39,254 nucleotides of DNA from Asaia bogorensis. GTDB lineage: Bacteria; Pseudomonadota; Alphaproteobacteria; Reyranellales; Reyranellaceae. Both the position numbers and the translations under genes were made by a program. Location: positions 1 through 39,254 of the forward strand of contig CAMDCE010000049.1 of the NCBI GenBank assembly GCA_945889625.1. Reading direction: 5' to 3'. Below the pieces are notes generated by a model. That model saw only the letters and a list, made by a program, of their open reading frames with translations, made no database searches and was not told the origin of the DNA. Every line of letters starts with the position of its first letter. The first letter of the stretch is position 1. Positions 30,287 through 39,254 of the stretch are shown piece after piece.

Positions 30287-30724
30287 ATGCCGGACCAGAA
30301 ATCCAAGCTCGAAACGCTGTGCGCCGAACGCGGTCTTAAGATGACGGATCAGCGCCGCGTAATCGCGCGCGTGCTGTCGGAATCCTCGGACCATCCCGAT
30401 GTCGAGGCGCTGCACAAGCGGGCGACGGCGGTCGACCCGAACATCTCCATCGCCACTGTGTACCGTACCGTACGGTTGTTCGAGGAAGCGGGCATTCTCG
30501 CCAAGCATGACTTCGGCGACGGTCGCGCCCGCTACGAAGAAACGCCGGAAGAGCACCACGACCACTTGATCGACATCCAGACCGGCAAGGTTGTGGAGTT
30601 CCACAATGACGAGATCGAGGACCTGCAGCGGCGGATCGCGGAAAAGGCCGGTTATCGGCTGGTAGGCCACCGGCTGGAGCTTTACGGCGTGCCGCTGGAT
30701 GGTAAACCCGGACGGCAAAAATGA
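30287..30724 (+). CDS. fur: Fur family metal-responsive repressor
   Basis: The product is 145 residues. The winged helix is at about 10-85 (SIATVYRTVRLFEEAGIL as recognition helix). The metal site includes H90-H91-D92-H93 (HHDHLIDIQTG) and GKVVEFHNDEIE. The C-terminal CxxC structural zinc pairs of gammaproteobacterial Fur are absent, as is usual in Alphaproteobacteria, where this protein may sense manganese (Mur) or play a reduced role beside RirA/Irr. The name follows sequence family, not proven metal. Confidence 0.93.
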   Translation: MPDQKSKLETLCAERGLKMTDQRRVIARVLSESSDHPDVEALHKRATAVDPNISIATVYRTVRLFEEAGILAKHDFGDGRARYEETPEEHHDHLIDIQTGKVVEFHNDEIEDLQRRIAEKAGYRLVGHRLELYGVPLDGKPGRQK

Positions 30725-30789
30725 GTGGACGCAACCAGCGCCACCCCGATAATGGGCGGATGATTGGGGCGGCCCCCTGCGGATGAAAC

Positions 30790-31641
30790 ATGCGCATCGA
30801 CCGCGCTGACAGCGAAGCCGAACTCCTTGGTCCTCCCATATCGAACAGGGAGATCGTCCAGGTTGTTGCCGGCGATTTCGAGGTTCGGCTGGCGCAGACC
30901 GCCGCCGAAATCGATGCGGCGCAGGCGCTGCGCTACCGCATTTTCTACGAGGAGATGAAGGCGCCGCCGTCGCCCGCGATCGCCGCCCAGCGGCGCGACG
31001 TCGATGCCTTCGACGAGGTTTGCGATCACCTGCTGGTGCTCGACCGTCGCCGCGGCGAGGGACCGGAGAGCATCGTCGGCACCTACCGTCTGATCCGCCG
31101 CTCGGCGGCGGCGAAGATAGGCCGCTTCTATTCCTCGGCCGAGTACGACATCCAGAAGATGGTCGCCTATCCGGGCGAGGTGCTGGAGGCCGGCCGCTCG
31201 TGCATCGCCAAGGACGCGCGCAACACCGCCACCATGCAGATGTTGTGGCGCGGCATCGCGCTCTACGCCTACCACTACGACATCCGTGTGATGTTCGGCT
31301 GCGCGAGCTTCCCCGGCACCGATCCGTCACAGCACGCCCAGGCGATGAGCTACCTCTACCACCATCACCTGGCGCCGCCGGAGATCCGCGTGCGCGCGCT
31401 CGACCATCGCTATGTGAAGATGGATGTGCTGGAGGCCGGCAGTTACGACGCGCGCAAGGCGATGGCGCGGGTGCCGCCACTCATCAAGGGCTACCTGCGG
31501 CTGGGCGGCTTTGTCGGCGACGGTGCGGTGATCGATTCCGAGTTCAACACCACCGACGTCTTCATCGTCGTCAAGACCGAGCTGGTGACGGAGAAATACA
31601 TCCGCCACTACGAACGCGGGATGCCTGGTCACGACGACTGA
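30790..31641 (+). CDS. olsB: Ornithine-acyl-ACP N-acyltransferase, OlsB family
   Basis: The product is 283 residues. It belongs to the GNAT-like acyltransferase family once labelled hemolysin-like. Features are ALRYRIFYEEM near 50, DEVCDHLLVLD near 78, VGTYRLIRR, the EAGRSCIAKDARN block, and GYLRLGGFVGDGAVIDSEFN near the C-terminus. OlsB makes lyso-ornithine lipid from ornithine and 3-hydroxyacyl-ACP. A PlsC-type acyltransferase follows, as OlsA would, so the pair should make ornithine lipids, often a response to phosphate limitation. Confidence 0.86.
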   Translation: MRIDRADSEAELLGPPISNREIVQVVAGDFEVRLAQTAAEIDAAQALRYRIFYEEMKAPPSPAIAAQRRDVDAFDEVCDHLLVLDRRRGEGPESIVGTYRLIRRSAAAKIGRFYSSAEYDIQKMVAYPGEVLEAGRSCIAKDARNTATMQMLWRGIALYAYHYDIRVMFGCASFPGTDPSQHAQAMSYLYHHHLAPPEIRVRALDHRYVKMDVLEAGSYDARKAMARVPPLIKGYLRLGGFVGDGAVIDSEFNTTDVFIVVKTELVTEKYIRHYERGMPGHDD

Positions 31642-31657
31642 CCCATCCGTCACGACG

Positions 31658-32476
31658 ATGTGGATAGGCTCTCCTCTGCGCGGTGCGTTCCGGTTGGCGA
31701 GCTATCTTCTGCTCACCCTGTTGCTGCTGCCGTTCCATCTGCTGGCTGTGATGCTTGGCATCCGCTCTGTCATGAACGGGCTGCCGGTGATCTACCATCG
31801 CATGGTCTGCGTGATCCTGGGCATTCGCGTGCGCGTGTACGGCCGGCGATCGGGCGTGACGCCGACGCTCTTCGTCTGCAACCACGTCTCTTATCTCGAC
31901 ATCGAGGTGATGGGCGGGCTGGTGCCGGGCAGCTTCGTCGCCAAGGCCGAGGTCGCCACCTGGCCGTTCTTCAAGACGCTGGCCAAGGCGCAGCGCACCA
32001 TCTTCGTCGAGCGGCGCACCAGCAAGACGAGCTTCAGTCGCGACGAGATGATGCGCAGGCTGGACACCGGCGACAATCTTATGCTGTTCCCCGAGGGCAC
32101 CAGCAGCGACGGCACGCGCGTGCTGCCCTTCCGCAGCGCGCTGTTTGCCGTGGCGCAACTGCGCCGCGACGACAGGCCGATCGTCGTGCAACCGGTGGCG
32201 ATCTCCTACACCCGCCTCGACGGCATTCCGCTCGGCCGCTACTGGCGTCCGCTGTTCGCCTGGTTCGGCGACTTGGATCTCGTGCCCCATCTCTGGCAGA
32301 TGGTCTGCCTGGGCGAAACCGAGGCGGTAGTGACATTCTTCGAGCCGATCGACATCGACCGGCTGGGCGATCGCAAGAAGCTTGCCGAGTACTGTTTCGG
32401 GAAGGTCTCGTCGGGCGTGCAGGCGGCCAATACCGGCCGCTTCGAGCTCTTGCCGCCGCCGGCCGCAGCGGCGTAG
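31658..32476 (+). CDS. 1-acyl-glycerol-3-phosphate acyltransferase family (PlsC/OlsA)
   Basis: The product is 272 residues. A hydrophobic N-terminal span (LASYLLLTLLLLPFHLLAV) anchors it to the inner membrane. The HX4D catalytic motif is NHVSYLD; motif III is FPEGTSSDGTRVLPFRSALF and motif IV includes VVQPVAISY. It lies 16 bases after olsB, which argues that it acts as OlsA on lyso-ornithine lipid, though a general PlsC role is possible because the family is the same. Confidence 0.88.
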   Translation: MWIGSPLRGAFRLASYLLLTLLLLPFHLLAVMLGIRSVMNGLPVIYHRMVCVILGIRVRVYGRRSGVTPTLFVCNHVSYLDIEVMGGLVPGSFVAKAEVATWPFFKTLAKAQRTIFVERRTSKTSFSRDEMMRRLDTGDNLMLFPEGTSSDGTRVLPFRSALFAVAQLRRDDRPIVVQPVAISYTRLDGIPLGRYWRPLFAWFGDLDLVPHLWQMVCLGETEAVVTFFEPIDIDRLGDRKKLAEYCFGKVSSGVQAANTGRFELLPPPAAAA

Positions 32477-32536
32477 CGCCTCTCGACCCCGATGGCCGCC
32501 GGTGCTAGAAACCCGCCGTTCCAGCAACGGAGACCG

Positions 32537-33957
32537 ATGACCGACGTCCGCATCCACGGGCAGCGCAAGCGCGTGTTCATCCGCACCTATGGGTGCCAGA
32601 TGAACGTCTATGACTCGGACCGCATGGCCGACGTCTTGCGGCCGCTCGGCTATGCTCTGTCGGACAATCCCGAGCAGGCCGACCTGGTCGTGCTCAACAC
32701 CTGCCACATCCGCGAGAAGGCCTCGGAGAAGGTCTATTCCGAACTCGGCCGGCTGCGCGACGTCAAGCTCGCACGCCGCCGCGAGGGCGCCGACCTCACC
32801 ATTGCGGTGGCAGGCTGCGTGGCCCAGGCCGAGGGTGCGGAGATCATCCGCCGCCAGCCCGCCGTCGATATCGTGGTCGGCCCGCAGGCCTACCATCGGC
32901 TGCCCGAATTGCTCGCCCAGGCGGCGCGCAAGACGGCCGAGCGGCAGGACGGCGGCAAGCGCCGGCCCGGCGCCGGCGTGCTCGACACCGAGTTTCCCGC
33001 CGAGAGCAAGTTCGACTATCTGCCGGCGCCCGGCGGTGTGCGTGCGGGCTCGGCGTTCCTGTCGATCCAGGAGGGCTGCGACAAGTTCTGCACCTTCTGC
33101 GTCGTGCCCTATACGCGCGGCGCGGAGTATTCGCGGCCTGCCGAATCGGTGCTGCGGGAAGCACGCGGTTTGGCGGCGGCAGGCGCTATCGAGATCACGC
33201 TGCTTGGCCAGAACGTCAACGCCTATCACGGCGAGGCGCCGACGAACTCAGTTTGCGAATCGACGTGGTCGTTGGCGCGCCTGATCCGGGAATTGGCCGA
33301 GGTCGATGGCCTGCTGCGCATCCGCTACACGACCTCCCATCCGCGCGACATGGACGACGAGTTGATCGAAGCCCACGGCGCGGTGCCGCAGCTCATGCCC
33401 TATCTGCACCTGCCGGTGCAGTCGGGATCGGATCGCATCCTGGAGGCGATGAACCGCGGCCATGGCCGCGACCACTTCCGTCGCCTGGTCGATCGCCTGC
33501 GCAGCATCCGGCCCGACCTGGCGCTGTCATCGGATTTCATCGTCGGCTTCCCGGGCGAAAGCGACGGCGACTTCGACGACACGATGCGACTGATCGACGA
33601 GGTGGGTTTCGCTTCGGCCTTCTCGTTCAAATACAGCCGTCGCCCCGGAACGCCCGGGGCGGCGCTTGCCGACCAGCTGCCCGAAAGCGTGAAGATGGCG
33701 CGACTCGCCGCCCTGCAGGCGTTGCTCGGCCGCCAGCAGCGCGAATTCAATGTTTCGAAGGTGGGCGCCACCGTGCCGGTGCTGTTCGCCGAGCCGGGCC
33801 GCAAGCCGGGCCAGGTGCTGGGCAAGAGTCCGTGGCTGCAGTCGGTCTATGTCGAGGGCGGGGCGGCGATGATCGGCAAGGTCACCGACGTGCGCCTCAT
33901 CGCTGCCCATGCCCTCAGCCTGGCGGGCGAGATTTCGCCGTCGTTCGAGGCTGCCGC

Positions 33958-33961
<4 letters not shown>
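32537..33961 (+). CDS. miaB: tRNA-2-methylthio-N6-dimethylallyladenosine synthase
   Basis: The product is 474 residues from ATG 32537. The N-terminal MTTase domain has its three cluster Cys in YGCQMN, NTCHIREKA and GCVAQAEG. The radical-SAM motif C181-x3-C185-x2-C188 (GCDKFCTFC) follows, then LGQNVNAY and PYLHLPVQSGSD. A TRAM domain is at the C-terminus (VLFAEPGRKPGQVLGKSPWL). It adds the methylthio group to i6A37. The stop overlaps the phoH start. Confidence 0.95.
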
Positions 33962-34914
<953 letters not shown>

Positions 34915-35346
34915 CTGCACGGTCGTCGTGCTCGACCCGGGCTGGACGAAGGCATTGCCCGGCGTCGAACGGCTGGTGCGCCGTGCCGCGCGCGCGGCCG
35001 TCGGCCCTCGGGCGAGATCCCTCACGGTCGCCTTGGCAGACGACAAGCGCGTGCGCGCATTGAACAAACGTGATCGCAGGAAGGACAAGCCGACGAACGT
35101 GCTGTCCTATCCGTCCGGAGAGAGGCTATTTCTGGGTGACGTCGTGCTAGCGCGCCAGACCGTGTTGCGCGAGGCCAGGGAGCAGAAGAAGACGCCGGCG
35201 GACCATCTCGTCCACCTGGTTGTGCACGGCACGCTGCATCTCCTGGGCTACAACCACGAGACGGGCCCAGCGGATGCCGAGCGCATGGAGGGTCTCGAGC
35301 GCCGCGTTCTCGCCAAGCTCGGCATCGCCGATCCCTACGTTGCTCG

Positions 35347-36186
35347 CTAGAGCATTTCGAGTGGCTGCTTGCCGCTTGGCGGCGGGAAGGCGCGGTCGAG
35401 TTCGGCCAGGATCTGCGGCGAGAGCTTGACCTCGAGCGCGCCGAGATTTTCCTTCACGCGCTCGCGCGTCGACGACTTGGGGATGGTGACGATCCCGGGC
35501 TGGGTGAGCAGCCAGGCTAATGCCAGCTGCGCGGGCGTGCAGTCGACCTCGCCGGCCAGTTTCTTGAGTGCCGCCTTGCCGAGCAGCGCGCCCTGGTCGA
35601 GCGGCGAATAGGCCATCAGCGGAACCCCGCGCTTGCGCATCCACGGCAGCAGGTCGAACTCCGGCCCGCGGCGCGACAGGCAATAAAGCACCTGGTTGCT
35701 GGCGGTGAGACCCTTGTCGAGGCGGGCGGCGTCTTCCATGTCGGCGGCGTCGAAATTGCTGACCCCGAAGTCGCCGATCTTTCCCGCCGCGCGCAGGCGG
35801 TGGAACGCCTCGAAGGTCTCTTCCAGCCGCGCCCCGCCGCGCCAGTGCAGCAGGTAGAGATCGATACGCTCGATGCCCATGCGTTTGAGGCTGCGCTCGC
35901 AGGCAGCGATCGTGCCGCTGCGGGTGGCGTTGTGCGGGTAGACCTTGCTTACGATGGCGGGCTTGGCCAGGCGGCCGGCCAGCGCCTCGCCCACGATTTC
36001 CTCGGCGCCGCCGTCGCCATACATCTCGGCGGTGTCGATCATCGGGTAGCCGAGATCGAGCCCGTATTTGAGGGCGTCGAGCTCCTGGCCCCGCCGCCGG
36101 GCGCTTTCGCCCATCCGCCAAGTGCCGAGACCGAACACCGGCAGGGTTGCGCCGGAGGGCAATTCACATGAACGCATCATGAACAT
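35347..36186 (-). CDS. Aldo/keto reductase
   Basis: The product is 279 residues from ATG 36186; the frame is open to a TTG at 36198, and ATGs at 36180 and 36177 are also possible. The catalytic tetrad is visible: Asp and Tyr in MIDTAEMYGDGG, Lys in IVSKVYPHN, His in LYLLHWRGG. NADPH-binding residues lie in TIPKSSTRERVKENLGAL. The substrate is unknown. It sits on the opposite strand between ybeY and corC, splitting a gene string that is usually continuous. Confidence 0.9.
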   Translation of the reverse strand: MFMMRSCELPSGATLPVFGLGTWRMGESARRRGQELDALKYGLDLGYPMIDTAEMYGDGGAEEIVGEALAGRLAKPAIVSKVYPHNATRSGTIAACERSLKRMGIERIDLYLLHWRGGARLEETFEAFHRLRAAGKIGDFGVSNFDAADMEDAARLDKGLTASNQVLYCLSRRGPEFDLLPWMRKRGVPLMAYSPLDQGALLGKAALKKLAGEVDCTPAQLALAWLLTQPGIVTIPKSSTRERVKENLGALEVKLSPQILAELDRAFPPPSGKQPLEML

Positions 36187-36227
36187 CCACGATTGCAACG
36201 CGGGGCCTTTAGCCTATCTTAAGAGCC

Positions 36228-37178
36228 ATGCCTGACTCCACAGCGCGCGGTCCGCAGCCGGGCTCCGGCGGTCCGGCTTCGGCGGGAGAGCCGCCGCCAC
36301 CGGCCCCGCCAGTTGCCGCCGATATTCCCGCGAATGGCGGCCTGTTGCGCGCCCTCCTGCGCCGCCTGCGCCGCCGCGACAAGAACGAGGCCGTCCGCGA
36401 GGCGATCGAGGAGCTGATCGAGGAGGCGCCGGAAAGCGACACGCCGATCAGCGACGACCAGCGCGAGCTCTTGGCCAACATCCTGAAGCTGCGCGACAAG
36501 ACGGTGGCCGACGTCATGGTGCCCCGGGTCGACATCGTCGCCATCGCCGCCGACATGCCGCTCGACGAGGTCGTGCGCCTGATCCAGGCGGAGGCCCATT
36601 CGCGCTATCCGGTCTATCGCGAGGCGCTCGACGACGTGATCGGCATGATCCACATCAAGGACGTGCTGGCCTACTGGGGTACCTCCAAGAAGTTCAACCT
36701 GCGCGACATATTGCGCCGTGTCGTGTTCGTGGCGCCGACATTGCCGGTGCTCGACATGCTGCTCGACATGCGCCGTTCGCGCACGCACATGGCCCTGGTG
36801 GTGGACGAGTTCGGCGGCACCGACGGGCTGCTCACCATCGAAGATCTGGTCGAGGAGATCGTGGGCGAAATCGAGGACGAGCATGACGTCGCCCAGGCGC
36901 CGACTCTGGCGCGCCGGGTCGACGGCACGATCGACGTCAACGGCCGGACGACCATCGAGCTTCTCGAGCAGGAGATCGGGCGCGTGCTGTCCGACGACGA
37001 GCGTCGCGAGATCGACACCGTGGGCGGCCTGATCTTCTCCCTGCTCGGCCGCATCCCGGAGCGCGGCGAGGTGGTTCGTCATCCCTCCGGCGTCGAGTTC
37101 GAAGTGCTCGACGTCGATCCGCGGCGCATCCGCCGCCTGCGCGTGCGGCCGCCGACATCGTCGCGGTCCGCTGCCTGA
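36228..37178 (+). CDS. corC: CorC/HlyC-type CBS-domain protein
   Basis: The product is 316 residues. After a Pro-rich, low-complexity N-terminus, VADVMVPRVDIVAI opens the first CBS domain and GVIGMIHIKDVLAYW closes it. The second CBS runs through ALVVDEFGGTDGLLTIEDLVEEIVG. The C-terminal CorC_HlyC domain (VNGRTTIELLEQEIGRVLSDDE) follows. No DUF21 membrane part is present, so it is the short soluble CorC form, linked to magnesium/cobalt efflux in enterobacteria. lnt follows 16 bases later. Confidence 0.92.
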   Translation: MPDSTARGPQPGSGGPASAGEPPPPAPPVAADIPANGGLLRALLRRLRRRDKNEAVREAIEELIEEAPESDTPISDDQRELLANILKLRDKTVADVMVPRVDIVAIAADMPLDEVVRLIQAEAHSRYPVYREALDDVIGMIHIKDVLAYWGTSKKFNLRDILRRVVFVAPTLPVLDMLLDMRRSRTHMALVVDEFGGTDGLLTIEDLVEEIVGEIEDEHDVAQAPTLARRVDGTIDVNGRTTIELLEQEIGRVLSDDERREIDTVGGLIFSLLGRIPERGEVVRHPSGVEFEVLDVDPRRIRRLRVRPPTSSRSAA

Positions 37179-37194
37179 TCGCCGCTTCGTCGCA

Positions 37195-38721
37195 ATGAAG
37201 CTCCAGGGATGGCGCCAGGAATGGCGCAGGGGTTGGCGTGCCTGGGGCGCGGCCTTCGTGGCCGGCGCGTTGGCGGCGCTGGCCATGCCTCCGCTCGATT
37301 TGCTGCCGCTTGCCGTGCTGGGCATCGTGGTGTTCGTCTGGCTGTGGGAGGCTGCGCCGACACCGCGCGCCGCGCTGTTTGTCGGCTGGGTCTGGGGGCT
37401 CGGCCATTTCGCGGTCGGCTCGTACTGGATACTGGAAGCCTTCTTCGTGCCGCCGGCGGACTTCAAATATGCAGGCCTGCCGATCGTGCTCGGGCTGGCT
37501 GCCCTCCTCGGCTTCTTCCCGGGGGCCGCCGCGGCGGCAGCGCGCTGGGCGGTGCTGCTGCGGCCCGCGCTTGGCGGGCGCTATCGCCGGTTGGTCGTGC
37601 TGGCGATCGCCTGGATGATCGCAGAATGGCTGCGCGGCCATATCTTCACCGGCTATCCATGGAACCCTCTCGGCCACGTCTGGGTCTTTGCAACGCCTCT
37701 GGTGCAGAGTGCCGCGTTGTTTGGGGTCTACGGCCTCGGACTTTTCACCTTTCTCGTCCTCGCTGCTCCCACGGCGGGCTGGCGCGCCTCCCTCGCGGCG
37801 CTTGTCGTGCTCGTCCTTGCCGGGGCAGGCGGCGTGCTGGTGATGCCGCCGGTAGGCGAGGGCGGCCCGCTAGTGCGTATCGTGCAGCCCAACATCCCGC
37901 AGGCGGAGAAGTGGCGGGCCGACACCAGAGCGCGCCATCTCGGCAAGCTGATCGAGATGAGCCGGCGCGACGGTTTCGATCGCCTCGCCGCGGTCATTTG
38001 GCCGGAGACGGCGGTGCCGCTCATCGTCACGCCAACTTCGGCGGTGCTACCACTCTTGGCCACGGCCGTACCGCCGGGCGGTTATCTGCTGACTGGCACT
38101 GCGCGTTCCACGGATCGGCTCGAAGACGGCGTGTGGAACTCGCTGCTGGCAATCGACGGCGACGGCGCGATCGTGGCGCATTACGACAAGGTCCACCTCG
38201 TGCCGCTCGGCGAGTACATCCCGTTCCACAAGCAACTCGCCCCGGTGTCCGGCATGATCGGCCGCGGCTCATTCGAAGTGGGCGACTCGCTGGTGACCCT
38301 GGATCTGCCCCGGCTGCCGTCCTTCTCGCCGATCATCTGTTACGAGGTGATTTTCCCCGGGGCCGTCACCGGGCCGGTCGCGCGGCCACGCTGGCTGCTC
38401 AACGTGACCAACGATGCCTGGTTCGGGCTGTCCAGCGGGCCTTATCAACACCTCGCCAGCGCCCGCCTGCGGACGATCGAGGAGGGTCTGCCGATGATCC
38501 GGGTGGCCAACACCGGCGTATCGGCAGTGATCGACGCCTATGGCCGCGTGCTTGCATCGCTCGACATGAATCGCGAGGGCATTATCGACTATGCCCTTCC
38601 GGCCGCGCGAGCCCCCACGCCCTACAGCCGATGGGGCGACTGGACAGTACTGGCAATGGTCCTCGTGCTCGGTGCCTCGGTGACAGCGAGGAGGTCGAGA
38701 ACCGACACGGGTAATGCATAA
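37195..38721 (+). CDS. lnt: Apolipoprotein N-acyltransferase
   Basis: The product is 508 residues. The N-terminal half has about six to eight membrane spans, including LAMPPLDLLPLAVLGIVVFV and WGLGHFAVGSYWILEAFFVP. The periplasmic nitrilase domain carries the triad Glu271 (IWPETAVPL), Lys332 (YDKVHLVPLGEY) and Cys382 (IICYEVIFP). It adds the third acyl chain to lipoproteins, such as the OmpA-like lipoprotein in this window. Confidence 0.95.
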   Translation: MKLQGWRQEWRRGWRAWGAAFVAGALAALAMPPLDLLPLAVLGIVVFVWLWEAAPTPRAALFVGWVWGLGHFAVGSYWILEAFFVPPADFKYAGLPIVLGLAALLGFFPGAAAAAARWAVLLRPALGGRYRRLVVLAIAWMIAEWLRGHIFTGYPWNPLGHVWVFATPLVQSAALFGVYGLGLFTFLVLAAPTAGWRASLAALVVLVLAGAGGVLVMPPVGEGGPLVRIVQPNIPQAEKWRADTRARHLGKLIEMSRRDGFDRLAAVIWPETAVPLIVTPTSAVLPLLATAVPPGGYLLTGTARSTDRLEDGVWNSLLAIDGDGAIVAHYDKVHLVPLGEYIPFHKQLAPVSGMIGRGSFEVGDSLVTLDLPRLPSFSPIICYEVIFPGAVTGPVARPRWLLNVTNDAWFGLSSGPYQHLASARLRTIEEGLPMIRVANTGVSAVIDAYGRVLASLDMNREGIIDYALPAARAPTPYSRWGDWTVLAMVLVLGASVTARRSRTDTGNA

Positions 38722-38781
38722 ATCTCTTCGATGATTCAACATCCTGAGGTTGCGCTTGCATTATTCGGAAGAGGGGGTAAT

Positions 38782-38799
38782 GTCATATGCATCTATGAC
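38782..38799. promoter_or_regulatory. Candidate operator upstream of the XRE gene
   Basis: GTCATA (38782-38787) and TATGAC (38794-38799) form a perfect 6-bp dyad with a six-base spacer. It lies in the AT-rich 38722-38922 spacer, about 125-140 bases before the XRE start. ATATGCAT words at both sides add symmetry. Autoregulation by the XRE protein is a guess. Confidence 0.35.
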
Positions 38800-38922
38800 G
38801 TGCAGATATGCATTTTTGCACAAGTGAACTTACCTTGCGGGGCACAATTTTGACGTGTCTGAGACCCTATCTGCCCAACGGCATTATCGTCATAGGACCA
38901 AAACCGAGAAGGATCAGGATCC

Positions 38923-39254
38923 ATGGCAAGATCGCATCCGGTTGATGTCCACGTGGGGGCGCGGATGCGCCAGCGGCGTACTCTGCTCGGCATGAGCCAG
39001 GAAAAGCTCGGCAACGCCGTCGGCCTGACCTTCCAGCAGATCCAGAAGTACGAGCGCGGCTCCAACCGCATCGGCTCGAGCCGCCTGTTCGAGTTCGCCA
39101 AGGTGCTGGACGTGCCGGTGTCGTATTTCTTCGACGAGATGCCGTCCAATGCGCTGGCTGGCCGGCCGATGTCGGGCCGCGGCCGCAAGGGCTTCGGCGA
39201 GGCGGGCACGCCGTTCGAGCAGGAGAAGGACCCGTTGATCAAGCGCGAGACGCT
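38923..39254 (+). CDS. XRE/Cro family transcriptional regulator, truncated by the window end
   Basis: The first 110 residues are present, starting at ATG 38923, with GAAGGATC upstream. The helix-turn-helix is at about 12-66: VGARMRQRRTLLGMSQEKLG, LTFQQIQKYERGSNRI and LFEFAKVLDVPVSYFFDEMP. After that comes a Gly/Arg-rich linker (GRPMSGRGRKGFGEAG) and the frame is still open at 39254. In many Alphaproteobacteria this regulator sits between lnt and metK; the next gene is outside the window. Confidence 0.9.
   Translation, partial: MARSHPVDVHVGARMRQRRTLLGMSQEKLGNAVGLTFQQIQKYERGSNRIGSSRLFEFAKVLDVPVSYFFDEMPSNALAGRPMSGRGRKGFGEAGTPFEQEKDPLIKRET

Overview
The window comes from a high-GC alphaproteobacterium. 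The strongest evidence is gene order on the right: a TauE/TIGR02186/Usp/NfuA block, then tsaB-rimI-fur-olsB-plsC-miaB-phoH-ybeY-corC-lnt and an XRE regulator. A SAM-II riboswitch in front of metX and GTG/TTG starts throughout agree with this. A Rhodospirillales or Hyphomicrobiales type organism fits; I cannot name a genus from sequence alone.

Layout. (1) 1-5088 is a lower-GC accessory segment ending at a tRNA-Gly(CCC) gene (5089-5163), whose 3' end faces the segment as at many island junctions. It holds the tail of a possible ribbon-helix-helix protein, two secreted proteins (one built of three Cys-containing repeats), a possible 54-residue membrane protein, a small DUF3489-like protein, a DUF3644 (HEPN-like) gene cut in two by an inversion, and gene debris. 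(2) 5206-9295 holds an acyl-CoA dehydrogenase translationally coupled to a trans-3-hydroxy-L-proline dehydratase, a PLP-dependent Cys/Met-metabolism enzyme and a TetR regulator. (3) 9296-14655 is an amino-acid block: a leftward coupled operon (chorismate mutase with degenerate prephenate dehydratase and ACT-like regions, hisC-type aminotransferase, tyrC, chaC) diverging from metX-metW. metX-metW has a legible promoter, riboswitch, antiterminator and terminator. (4) 14709-17355 is a leftward run of GNAT, YbaK-like deacylase, DUF1932 oxidoreductase and methyltransferase genes. (5) 17356-20498 carries gloB, a secreted protein, an OmpA-like lipoprotein and MarR, with intergenic DNA packed with near-perfect palindromes and a duplicated scrap of gloB. 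(6) 20499-26148 holds an esterase and MFS pair, DUF2333, TauE, TIGR02186 and Usp. (7) 26445-39254 is the conserved housekeeping stretch, covering Fe-S assembly, wall hydrolysis, t6A and ms2i6A tRNA modification, iron regulation, ornithine lipid synthesis, rRNA maturation and lipoprotein acylation. It ends in an XRE gene cut by the window edge.

The most striking observation is the DUF3644 locus. The first 23 codons lie on the + strand at 3264-3332. The remainder of the gene lies on the - strand (4445 to 3333). The body's stop codon abuts codon 23, and both junctions lie in a 12-bp imperfect inverted repeat. Flipping 3333-4445 would restore a 393-codon gene. This is either an intragenic invertible switch in its OFF state or a one-time inactivating inversion.
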